From positions 1-16,394 of the forward strand of contig JALKBU010001124.1 of the NCBI GenBank assembly GCA_023091735.1: 16,394 nucleotides of DNA, read 5' to 3'. Numbering within the stretch: position 1 is the first letter of the stretch; the number at the start of each line of letters is the position of its first letter. The translations under genes were made by a program, and so were the position numbers. Positions 7,401 through 14,767 of this stretch are shown piece by piece. The notes under the pieces were generated by a model. The model had not been told where the DNA came from, did not search any database, and saw only the letters and a program-made list of their open reading frames with translations. Source of the stretch: Trichomonas tenax. Its lineage: Eukaryota > Parabasalia > Trichomonadida > Trichomonadidae.

Positions 7401-9528
7401 TAATGGAATAGTTGTTCATATATGGTAGGCCAACAAGTGTAGCTCCAATAAAGATGCCACCAATGCTGATATAAAATCCATTCATATGTTTCACTGCATC
7501 ATTCTCATTTTCGTCATCTCGGTCAATCAAAAACTCAGCCAACTCCAGTGAAATCGGGACTACAATGGACACGACTCCAACAATGGAAAATGCTAGAGTT
7601 GAAGAAAGGATATACAATATTGCTGCACATCCACTAATCGTCCAATATAATATGAAATAAAAATTGATAGTTACCGGATTCTTTTCACCCTTGAAAAAGA
7701 GATTCCATCCCTCATAGATCAGACCAAAGCCGCTTGAAAACCCAATTATGTAAAAGCCAATCGACGTTAAGTTGCACATGAAGCATATGAATCCACTGAG
7801 GCACAATGCATTTGGTAAAGCATAAAACCAGGTGAATATTTCAGAAAATAGCTCGAAATCAAACTTTTGGAATATATATAAAATTATCGCAAATGCTAAT
7901 GCTCCGGCTAAGAACGTCATTGAAAATTTGACAATGCTGATGAAGTCATTATAATGCTTGTAAATGCCAATCCAGAATGCTAATGATCCAATAAATGCTT
8001 GAGAAATAAGAAAATGCGAGTGTTGAATTAATCCATTCCATCCTTCGGATAAAACAGATTCTGCTTTGAAATTCAAATCAACTTTTTTGAACACTTTCCG
8101 ATGTGGGACCCAAATGAAGATAATCTGAATTCCTGGAATAATAGAAATAAATTTGAGCCAATTATCACGGAGGATGCTAAATATTGAAATTCCAATCATG
8201 AAAAAGGCAAAGAAAACAACAATGAAGTGACTGAATCTTTTTGTTTCTTCAACAACTTGCAGAAGTAGAACAGGCAGAATATATGACAGCAATCCGATTA
8301 TAAGGCCTTGAAATGCCCTTAATGTAATAATGACTGCTTTGTTTTCCTTTTTGAAAAACATGATTGCTGAGATAATGATAAATAGAGTATTGATTAATGA
8401 CAAAAGGAGTCTTTTGTTCTTGAAAAAGAATATCGTATTCTTTTTGCTAAATACTGTTAAAAATGATCCAAGTGCAGCAGAAAAGAAAGGTATAATGTAG
8501 TATGCGATATTTGATGGCGAGTTTATTGGCTCTTTCTTGAATGGGCTCAGACCAATGATTGTTCCTCCAATCGTCATTGCTCCTGAGCAGATAAACAATA
8601 TCAGAGCATAAAGTCCAGTTTTGCTGATATATGTCTCATTTTCGCCAGAATCATCACTTGATTGTTCTTCATTTTCGCCAGAATAATCACTTGATTGTTC
8701 TTGTCCAATTCCTTTCTTCATCCTGATATAATTTTTCCTCTTTGAATCAATACTCCGAAGCTTATCTGCAATATTTTGTCTCCTTGAAACTAAGTTTTCT
8801 TCGTTGAAATGTTCAAGCTCGATGTCAAACATTAGAGTTTCATAACTGGACATTTTCTCTTGTATTCTTTTCACAGCATCTTCATGACGAACATTTTCTT
8901 CATCAAATTCACTTTGCTTCTTTGTAATCAAAACTTTCCAAGCTTCCTTTTGTGTATTGAGCTCTCTTTGGCTCTGATTTATATTATTCAATCGTGCTTT
9001 GCGTTCCACAATTTTGTTATTGAATAAAGTTCGCTTATTCAAAATTCTGTTCAGTAATTCTTTGTTAATATCGTATTCGACACTTTCATCTTTGTTCTGA
9101 ATTTTTACAATAAAATTGTGAATGTTACTCAATATTTTTGAGGTAAGAGAATTTTTCGCGTGTTTTAAATACTCTTCTACATTTTCAATTTTACCATCAA
9201 AGTTAACGCGTATTTTGTTATAGACTGTATATGTAATCTCACTTTTGTGTTGGATGATTTGATCTAATATTTTTTCAGCATCTGGGACAGTAAAATCGAA
9301 TTTGTCTAATAATTGAAGAATTTCTTCTGCTGAATATTCAGTAGCAAACGATCCATCTCTTATTTTCGGAAGAATATGATTGATTTCAATCGGACAATTC
9401 AGATTCTCTTCAACATTTTGATGTTCTGCTAGTTCTGGCTTTTCTGTTGTCGATTCTGATAGTTGCCCAACCGTTTGATCCTTGCTTTTATCATTAATTT
9501 CAGGTGGTTTAAAGCAAAAAATCGACAT
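4414..9528 (-). CDS. Giant polytopic membrane protein with four tandem MFS (sugar-porter-like) domains
   Basis: An uninterrupted 1704-codon frame from ATG (9526-9528) to TAA (4414-4416), and the only large intact gene here. Residues 1-300 are hydrophilic, with a probable coiled coil at about 170-272 and an acidic EEQSSDDSGEN 11-residue duplication at about 276-298. The rest is almost wholly hydrophobic segments and falls into four repeating units at about 303-668, 684-1025, 1037-1370 and 1379-1704, joined by short charged linkers such as DRDDENENDAVK. Each unit opens with a [ST]GAxTxGGT-like segment. Units 1-3 carry R-x-FQG-x(2)-x-G-x-L-S-x-L-L-P (from R404, R776, R1130), resembling TM4 of MFS sugar porters, then IIPxxQIxFIW as at the end of TM6. 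Units 3 and 4 keep a PWTIYYSRELIP / FPTIYYFATEEYP motif like the TM10 PW-x(2)-SEIFP signature. Usual MFS proteins have one 12-helix domain of 400-600 residues; about a dozen helices per unit would give 44-48. Substrate and membrane are unknown. It starts 117 bp from divergent relic 3. No classical initiator was seen before the ATG. Confidence 0.8.
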   Translation of the reverse strand: MSIFCFKPPEINDKSKDQTVGQLSESTTEKPELAEHQNVEENLNCPIEINHILPKIRDGSFATEYSAEEILQLLDKFDFTVPDAEKILDQIIQHKSEITYTVYNKIRVNFDGKIENVEEYLKHAKNSLTSKILSNIHNFIVKIQNKDESVEYDINKELLNRILNKRTLFNNKIVERKARLNNINQSQRELNTQKEAWKVLITKKQSEFDEENVRHEDAVKRIQEKMSSYETLMFDIELEHFNEENLVSRRQNIADKLRSIDSKRKNYIRMKKGIGQEQSSDYSGENEEQSSDDSGENETYISKTGLYALILFICSGAMTIGGTIIGLSPFKKEPINSPSNIAYYIIPFFSAALGSFLTVFSKKNTIFFFKNKRLLLSLINTLFIIISAIMFFKKENKAVIITLRAFQGLIIGLLSYILPVLLLQVVEETKRFSHFIVVFFAFFMIGISIFSILRDNWLKFISIIPGIQIIFIWVPHRKVFKKVDLNFKAESVLSEGWNGLIQHSHFLISQAFIGSLAFWIGIYKHYNDFISIVKFSMTFLAGALAFAIILYIFQKFDFELFSEIFTWFYALPNALCLSGFICFMCNLTSIGFYIIGFSSGFGLIYEGWNLFFKGEKNPVTINFYFILYWTISGCAAILYILSSTLAFSIVGVVSIVVPISLELAEFLIDRDDENENDAVKHMNGFYISIGGIFIGATLVGLPYMNNYSINSSFTVAYQVVPFFTALVGVILFWYIYEYFEFVYLRIWLTVINLLFIAFDVIMCTTIPNKSIALTFRSFQGVLIGILSLLLPTMIHHYSSACTVFKLVFFLNIAIGMFIYTIFSRYYLRYISIIPALQILYIWYLSPANEHSDCLEIDFDIPCLAVPISVFIQSFIGNIAFLVFLSYMFEDRIQLFKFSISFFCGAVLSSCIVILTVENYVVYLVTVGIGIVLSLSGHVTGFKNKTISCYYVLSFALGFLFILPWGSEFGFNCLPINIICFWASNGFATVLYMMVSLRIWSMIGIILITSSVLIVLLGILYFLIHDGLIVEKKNKIGVGFMEFLICTGAVTVSGTMSCLPINTKIKFSFGLIPFFTAVIPCIIALVLRFCCDVHIFEDKRINLAIANILFVIFQLVPYLHNSNVILVLIFRGFQGIVVGYLSFLLPMMLMRASKKYFPLYIIFFALGIVASKLLGSYWEYVCYIAPTLQVLFIWIANSELFCEEEDDYDFVENLKCYPIILVQIPQALLGSFVFFGTIPSSNNFLIFLTFFLFVILSAFVSKYSYRGIGFYTLFICYVGVIGMLVSSVKDRIYYVEAFAIGSSLFTVPWTIYYSRELIPSSIITWGTYWLFNGCAFLEYNLSDEVYFGNMIITSIMLGGLIIGLIVLFTIKCPRPCGMKPALSTIILMSTGITVGGTMGIIMNWDIEGRHITFFGMGVGAFLTLAVMCIDKKYQFVPFIAVTVIYIICSTLTVFLLEDKHYYPSYSIECICAGFSMAFTFMVIQSSNSKRFGYEMIYYVLIAIGIILRVYLFYPFEHAFSGLLIFYLLFVEIDANACNEEENKDKLYVELIHLLGAFVGSFSVITGLGGYVNYWFFFAGIFVFAISTIIWHFCSDYKRVIQTILAISHFARITIFSILIGSNDPLSSLHGLDFFSGTGFIQFPTIYYFATEEYPHPSYRWGLYWISEGIGSIIYLDLIPRTWAIVGLTFNILIFFIALIRLLCFT
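4417..5394 (-). repeat. MFS-like unit 4 of the concatemer (residues ~1379-1704)
   Basis: Opens with STGITVGGTMGII. The TM4-like segment is degenerate (ECICAGFSMAFTFM, lacking the Arg and FQG of units 1-3). The TM10-like motif is the best kept with that of unit 3: FPTIYYFATEEYP followed by YRWG and LYWISEGIGSIIY. The protein ends six residues after the last hydrophobic segment with RLLCFT, so there is essentially no cytosolic tail. Confidence 0.65.
5419..6420 (-). repeat. MFS-like unit 3 of the concatemer (residues ~1037-1370)
   Basis: Opens with CTGAVTVSGTMSCLPIN. It then carries IPFFTAV, FRGFQGIVVGYLSFLLP (residues 1129-1145, the clearest sugar-porter TM4-like motif of the four) and IAPTLQVLFIW (1183-1193). 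An acidic loop EEEDDYDF sits at the centre. VPWTIYYSRELIP (1306-1318) is followed by ITWGTYWLFNGCAFLEY. This unit is the best single piece for a profile search. Confidence 0.7.
6454..7479 (-). repeat. MFS-like unit 2 of the concatemer (residues ~684-1025)
   Basis: Opens with SIGGIFIGATLVGLPYM. It carries VPFFTALVG, FRSFQGVLIGILSLLLP (775-791) and ISIIPALQILYIW (830-842). Its second half is more diverged: the TM10-like motif is reduced to LPWGSEFGFNCLP, followed by FWASNGFATVLYM, which still aligns with the YWxxxGxaxxLY segment of the other units. Confidence 0.65.
7525..8622 (-). repeat. MFS-like unit 1 of the concatemer (residues ~303-668)
   Basis: Opens with CSGAMTIGGTIIGLSPF. It carries IPFFSAALG, LRAFQGLIIGLLSYILP (403-419) and ISIIPGIQIIFIW (461-473). 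The second half ends with IYEGWNLFFKGE and FILYWTISGCAAILY. It is the longest unit, with a charged central loop (HRKVFKKVDLNFKAES). Confidence 0.65.
8637..8702 (-). repeat. 33-bp tandem duplication in the coding sequence
   Basis: Two adjacent 33-base units (8637-8669 and 8670-8702 on the plus strand, each containing CACTTGATTGTTCTT) differ by very few bases. They keep the frame, encoding an 11-residue Glu/Ser/Asp-rich repeat (EEQSSDYSGEN / EEQSSDDSGEN) just before the first membrane segment. The near identity suggests a recent slippage or duplication in a flexible acidic linker. Confidence 0.85.
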
Positions 9529-9556
9529 TCAAAAATATACGACTTTTTAATCGATA

Positions 9557-9583
9557 TTTGACATGTAAAATAATTTTGTCAAA
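9557..9583. promoter_or_regulatory. TTTGACA/TGTCAAA inverted repeat upstream of the transporter gene
   Basis: Perfect 7-base arms TTTGACA (9557-9563) and TGTCAAA (9577-9583) with a 13-base spacer, 29-55 bases upstream of the minus-strand ATG and in the divergent gap before relic 3. A near-identical arrangement with 9-base arms lies at 13292-13323. It could be a factor-binding site for either neighbour or chance in AT-rich DNA. Confidence 0.3.
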
Positions 9584-9597
9584 AACAACTGCTAAAT

Positions 9598-9611
9598 AAA
9601 GTGGGACATAT
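9598..9611 (+). promoter_or_regulatory. Looser copy of the beta-helix upstream motif (AAAGTGGGACATAT)
   Basis: It lies 48 bases before the relic 3 frame, matching AAAAGTGACATTTT before relics 1 and 2 if two extra G are allowed. The constant spacing is the main support. Confidence 0.25.
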
Positions 9612-9645
9612 ACCTAAGGTTAACTTTCTATGACTTCCTTCATGT

Positions 9646-10230
9646 TTGGCATTCAATGAAGTGATTCAAACAAATGAATCCTTTCAAAGACAATTTAGAA
9701 GGTATTATGTTAAATATTCGACATTTTTTAATTTACCAAATAGAGCAATTTCAATTTCAACAACAACAGACAATGATGGATTGCACGTCAAAAATGCTTA
9801 TTTTGTTGCATGTTCAGCTCCTAGTGGCTTAGGAGGAGCTATTTATTTTGGCCCAAAGGGTGATTTTTGTTTGGAAAAAGTCTGTGGAACAAAATCAAAT
9901 AATCCCGAGGGTGCAAATAATGGCATCTTCTCTTTTTTCTCGGACTACAAATAATAAAGAGAATTCCTTTAAATTGAGTACATTATTTAGTAATGGAAAG
10001 TTTAGTGAAGGAAATAATCTGATTGGGTTTGAGAATGTAAATATTACTTTAAAAATGACAATATTACTACTAATGAAGTTCAATGGGATGCAGGTTTTTA
10101 TGTAGTGAATTCACCAAACATTTATTTGCTATTTAATAATATTGCTAATGGAACTTCATTAGGTCATATCTGCCAGATTATAAGTGTGTCTGGTATGTTT
10201 GTGAAATGTAATTTTCAAAACAATAAATTA
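9646..10230 (+). pseudogene. Beta-helix (Pmp-like) surface-protein relic, copy 3, truncated at a junction with a PA200 homologue
   Basis: The first frame (TTG 9646 to TAA 9952-9954) gives ISTTTDNDGLHVKNAYFVAC and then GLGGAIYFGPKGDFCLEKVC, the clearest GGAI motif in the window and closest to relic 2. Near 9940 the frame shifts, and TNNKENSFKLSTLFSNGKFS continues the homology in the frame of 9848. Near 10040-10057 it shifts back, giving ITTNEVQWDAGFYVVNSPN and VSGMFVKCNFQNNKLPSS. Compared with relic 1, the family then stops abruptly at about 10230, and the same open frame carries on as PA200-like sequence. Roughly the last third of the family unit is missing. No in-frame ATG leads it: ATG 9630 and 9642 are both one base out of frame and stop at TGA 9657-9659. 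Confidence 0.75.
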
Positions 10231-13200
10231 CCTTCTTCTATCGAAGGAGAAAATCTCATCAGGGATATGAATACAATATCAAAAGCGATTGGCGTCATTA
10301 TTCCAGAGGCAGCTCAAAAATTGGTCATCACAGATGATAGCGATATTTTCCTCAACATTTTCCAATGCGTCAGACATGCCACAGAATTCAATTACAAACT
10401 TTGCCGTGATCAATTGATTTACTTCGCAATTGAGAACATGTATGATATCGAAATGACATTTTTAGCAACATCATGCTTTCAAATCGTTATTGCCTTAGTT
10501 CCACATATTTTCAACAGTGATCACATCGAAGATTTCTCTGAACAGGTTTATTACATTATTGATAACATTGAGAGATATCTTCAGTTCCAGCCAGAATCTT
10601 CTGCTTGGACAAAATGTCTTAACCTTTTGCATTGCATTTCAAGGTGTTTCTCCGAAAAAAGCTGTTCCAGATAATGATTCAGTTTATCAATATTTCTGCC
10701 AGAAAGCTATAACACTTATTTCAAATTATGCCCATGGTGGAGGAATTAGTGGAGAGTTCGAAACAAAGAAGATGTTCTTGAATGCATGTGCGACATATTT
10801 CTCAGCCTATTTCGAGATTCTTCCAACAGATGTTTTCAAAGAAGTTCTTGATTACATTGGCTCAATTTTACATTCTGATGAATTCAACCAACAAACACTT
10901 TATTGTTTGATTTACAATATTGCGTTGGCACGCCCGAATATGACATGCGAATACTTACTTCCAAAGATTCAGGATTCACTTAAGAATGGAAAGAGGCCAA
11001 AAAGAATGTACATCATCACAAAAGCTCTCATTGTTAATTCAAAAGAATTGAAGGAGTATATTCTGACTTTCATCAAGATTGCTTTCGATTCAATTGAAAC
11101 AAAGAAGAGTGAATATGCAGAGTGTGGATTCAATCTTCGTATTTTCCACTTCCCAGCTCTCAAGGATCATGACATGCTTAATCCTGAAGATGTCGGGAAG
11201 TTCAAAGGATATGGAAAAACATATCCTCCAAAAGATGTTAAAGTTGAGTACGAGGAATATGATCCATCCATTATCAGCATGATTTATGACAAAATGGCTG
11301 ATTTTATTCAGAAGCGCATTGCTAATTTCGAAGAAGTCAGCGATGAAGAAAGAAACATTACAACTAAGTTCTTTGCAAAAATTAAGATAACACATAGATT
11401 TGTTAAGCCATACCTCGGTATCGAATACAATGTTACTGAAGGCCAAGTCAAGTTTGAGAAAGTTATGATCGATTCAATTGTCAAATTGTTCAATAATCAA
11501 TTTGTTTTAGACCGTTCTAACTTGATGAATAACATCATTTCTTCATTACTTTATATCACCAATCCACAAAAATTCATCAAGAGAATAGAAAAAGCATATC
11601 AATCTTATCTCATGGCCCAGTCTGGTCCACACTATTATATCAACCATATCAGGCCTATCTATGCTCATGTTAAATGTTACAACATGTGGTTCTGCATGGT
11701 TGACACTGAAAAGATTCCTCCAAATGTTTTTGAAAGCCTTAATGATCTGATTCTCAACAAAATCATTCACATGGATGTTGGTGATGACCTCATCGAAGTT
11801 TACTTGAGCTTGATCTCGCAAGGCAGAGATTTCGTTTTTAAAGTTAACCAGAACTGCTGCGAGGCAATTTTGAACAGCAAAACACCTGCGATTGAAGCTG
11901 AACGAAAGATTGAGTTAATGTTCCAACCAAATCTCGAATATTATCCACCAGAAGTTCAGTTCCGCTTGTTGAGAACATATCTCCTGTTTACAGGTGCATC
12001 AAACACTAACGGAAAGAGCCTTATGAAGCGATTCAAGATTATTGTTGAGCGATTGATGAAATTCTTGCATTTCAATCTTGAAGATCCTCCAGTTAAGTCA
12101 TTCACCAATGATTTGCCATCTCTTTATAGCGGCGTCAATTCCAAGCGTTGGTTTTTCGTTGTTCAGACCTTATTAACATATAATCGTCCAGTTTTCCCAG
12201 AGGCAGTTCTCGACAAGGTCTGTGAAATTGCTCTTAATACTTCATTACCAGAGCATAAATCCGCCATCGATATCATATTCAGTCTCTTGAGAAAGAGCAA
12301 ATCTCGTCAGAAAGCTTTCTCTACAGTTTCGAAGCTCCTGAAATATTAGATGTTGAATTGAGCTCCTTCGAGACCGATAAAGTTGCTTACAAGCACCATT
12401 CCAATTGAGAATATATCGAAATACCATACTACAAATGCATCCAAGAATACTTCAAGAAGAAATTAACACCAGAATATTTGGATAAGTTTATTCGCTCTGT
12501 TATGTTTGGATTCGATGAGAAGTCTGAAGAGATGATCAGGAAATATGGTAAAGGATATTGTTCATTAATCGAAGAAATGCTTCTGCTTTGGTTCAAGGCA
12601 AATACATGTTCATCATTGCAATTTTAGCGATCTGCACAAATCAGAAGAAAGTTTCTAAAGAAATTGCTTCTGCAATTGATGAAAAGCTTCTTATTCCATT
12701 GATCCAAATACTTTGCGATGATACAACAGGAATGTTCTGGGTAATGGTCAAAGGAAGACTTCAGAAGCTTTTCAAGCGCAACTCAGTTAAGCGCTTCTCA
12801 TTCCTTCTTCCTCTTCTCGCAGAAAAGCTCAATAGGAACTCAATTCCAGCACTCAACCAAATCCTCCAATCATTCACAAGCAGCTCTCCTCTCCAGGATA
12901 AGTCAATAATCGAAAAATTCATTATTGATCACTACTTTCCATTATTCGTTAATATAGAGGAGCACACAACAAAGATGTGCAAATCTCTTGGTATATTAGT
13001 TGCTCAGCTTGAAGATAATGGCTTCCCAACTCAAACTCAGGAATCAGAAGCAATCAAATATTTCTTCGAGAATTACTTCGACAAATGGCCTGTTTGCGAA
13101 CAGTCATTTATCCATCACCTCATTGCAAACTTCCCTCATCTTAACATTATTTCCGATCGAATCGAGCGTCTTCTCGAATATGGAACACTTCCAGAAATTG

Positions 13201-13241
13201 AAGAATTCTGTTATGTGTTCAACCACTCATACCATACATAA
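10231..13241 (+). pseudogene. 5'-truncated, frameshifted PA200/Blm10-type proteasome activator
   Basis: About 1000 codons of HEAT-repeat-like helical sequence. By my recall of the family it matches the middle and later parts of PSME4/PA200 in order: ITDDSDIFLNIFQCV near a PA200 LTDQDVxDFVQC segment; NDSVYQYFCQKAITLISN; GKTYPPKDVKVEYEEYDP; GIEYNV; YLDKFIRSVMFGFDEK before FINRRNASALVQGKYMF; then WVMVKGRLQKLFKR. PA200/Blm10 proteins (about 1800-2100 residues) cap the 20S proteasome in nucleus and cytosol. Lesions: the N-terminal few hundred residues are absent, replaced by relic 3; frameshift at about 10625-10660 (frame 1 to 2); frameshift at about 12310-12345 with TAG 12347-12349; in-frame TGA 12406-12408; frameshift at about 12550-12575. 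The last frame ends FNHSYHT with TAA 13239-13241, so the C-terminal portion and its penultimate-Tyr (HbYX-type) end are missing. Long undamaged stretches, for example over 1600 bases to 12349, suggest fairly recent decay. Confidence 0.75.
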
Positions 13242-13485
13242 TTATAATAATAAATACCATTTAATACATTAATAACTTTTTAATTATTTCGATTTTGACA
13301 ATAAATACGCCAAATGTCAAAATTATGTTGTTGTCATAAATGCATAAATCAAAGTGAATTGAAATTCCCACTTTCGAAATAACTTGTATAAACGTTCATT
13401 TAATTGTTTGTTTTATTTTGTTAATATCCTCATGTAAATAAATTTCGTCATTTGCCACAAAAAGTGTTATTCAAAATGATGTAAT
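13242..13485 (+). other. AT-rich spacer with a TGACA/TGTCA inverted repeat
   Basis: No coding content was seen. Nine-base arms ATTTTGACA (13292-13300) and TGTCAAAAT (13315-13323) are separated by 14 bases. The PA200-type relic's missing C-terminal part is not found here in any frame, so the truncation is real within this window. AAAAAGTG at about 13459 is a weak echo of the upstream motif of relics 1-3. Confidence 0.45.
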
Positions 13486-14372
13486 TTGAAATACATCAGG
13501 CATCCTTTTGGATGCAATGATCCAATTAAAATAACTGATGGAATTGTTTCTAGTGTCCAAGATTCCTACTTCTTTGATTTAAATGAAAGAGTATTATTGA
13601 TTAATTTAAACAATCCGAATTCATGTTTAACCATTGAAAGATTATTATTTGAAAATGTGGTTTCTAGCTCAGGGTATGGAGGAGTAATCAATTTTGGATG
13701 AAATGGGCAAATTATCCAAAAACAAATTATATCACGAAATTGTAACCTAAATTGTGAACGAAATTTGGCTCATTACTGTTCTTGCAGAGCTGGTGATAAT
13801 ATAAATGCAAAAAATCATTTGATAGAAGCCTCAATTACCCACAATTTAAATGAGTTAAGACCATTAGCTGTGTTTTATTTATATTATGGTAGTGTTATGA
13901 TAGATAGGCTTAATTTGTCTAACTATAATGTTTATAGTCATATTTATACAATCTCTCAAAGCAGTACAAATGTAATTTTAAGTTGTATTAATATTGTGAA
14001 TAATACAGTAACATATCAATATGGAGCAACCCATAATCATATTCAAACAAATTTATGTTATGCACTTCTAACTTTATGAGTAATAATGTGAATACTGGAG
14101 GCGTTATTTTCGCTAATACAAAATTGTTTATTTTGGATTCTATTGTCAATAACACAGAAAATCAGAATCATTTATTTGTTTTATACAACAGTGTCTCAAG
14201 CATTAATGCTGTTAAATGTTTTATTCATAATGAAAATGCTAATAGTCAATCTGGATCCGTTATTTATGAAAGTGAATTTGAAAATGAATTTGAAACAAAT
14301 TGTCCTTATTTGGATCAAGTTTGCAAAATTAAAGTATTTTCACTCAATCAGAATATGAACTGTTTCTTCTAA
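13486..14372 (+). pseudogene. Beta-helix (Pmp-like) surface-protein relic, copy 4, diverged
   Basis: Frame 1 reads SSVQDSYFFDLNERVLLINL and SGYGGVINFG, is stopped by TGA at 13699-13701, and continues unbroken as NGQIIQKQIISRNCNLNC to TGA at 14077-14079. GGVINFGxNGxII aligns with GGAIYFGPKGDF of relic 3. A frameshift near 14050 leads to the frame of ATG 14055: NTGGVIFANTKLFILDSIVN, then a duplicated acidic ESEFENEFE and a Cys-containing end CPYLDQVCKIKV up to TAA 14370-14372. The Cys-rich end without a membrane segment suggests the anchor is lost. It is older or from a different subfamily than relics 1-3. As in those, no in-frame ATG begins it: ATG 13476 and 13479 are one base out of frame and meet TAA at once. 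Confidence 0.65.
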
Positions 14373-14767
14373 CATCCATTTAAATTATATATTTATGTTT
14401 TTATTCTAATTTAAATCCAAAATGATATTTCTTCTTTTTGACTATTGATTATTATAGTTCACGTTCTATCTATTGAGATATAGCTATATGAAAAGCCATA
14501 AATTGTCTTGGTGGAGCAATTTTTGAATATTTTTGATTAAAATTTCTAGTTTCAATTTTAACATTATTTTAACGGACGAAAATTTTAACCAAAGCTTGAA
14601 GAGAATTTGGAAGTGTCATATCTCAAAAACCAATTGATTATTTCCTTCATAACTTTGTGTATATCATCTATAGTATGACTATAGTATTACTATAAAGTTT
14701 GATCCAAATATATTCATTGGTTATCCTTGAAATAAGAAAGATTTTTCAAAAATTTTTAACTCTTCCA
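14373..14767 (+). other. AT-rich spacer before the ankyrin-repeat gene
   Basis: No convincing coding frame was seen on either strand. The only structure noticed is the short 11-bp tandem repeat at 14668-14700 and a TCATT initiator-like match at 14714-14718, 52 bases before the ankyrin ATG. That is longer than the 5' leaders usually reported for trichomonads, so it is not called as a promoter. Confidence 0.4.
14668..14700 (+). repeat. Three 11-bp tandem units (CTATAGTATGA type)
   Basis: CTATAGTATGA (14668-14678), CTATAGTATTA (14679-14689) and a decayed CTATAAAGTTT (14690-14700) lie head to tail about 70 bases before the ankyrin ATG. Most likely slippage in AT-rich DNA. A role in transcription cannot be excluded. 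Confidence 0.5.

Noticed and set aside
9848..10105. Separate 85-codon gene beginning at ATG 9848
   Set aside because: Its useful part is simply the frameshifted continuation of beta-helix relic 3. The ATG lies in shadow frame of the GGAIYFG region.
11090..11446. Minus-strand 118-codon frame
   Set aside because: It is antisense to the longest open stretch of the PA200-type relic. There are no features of its own.
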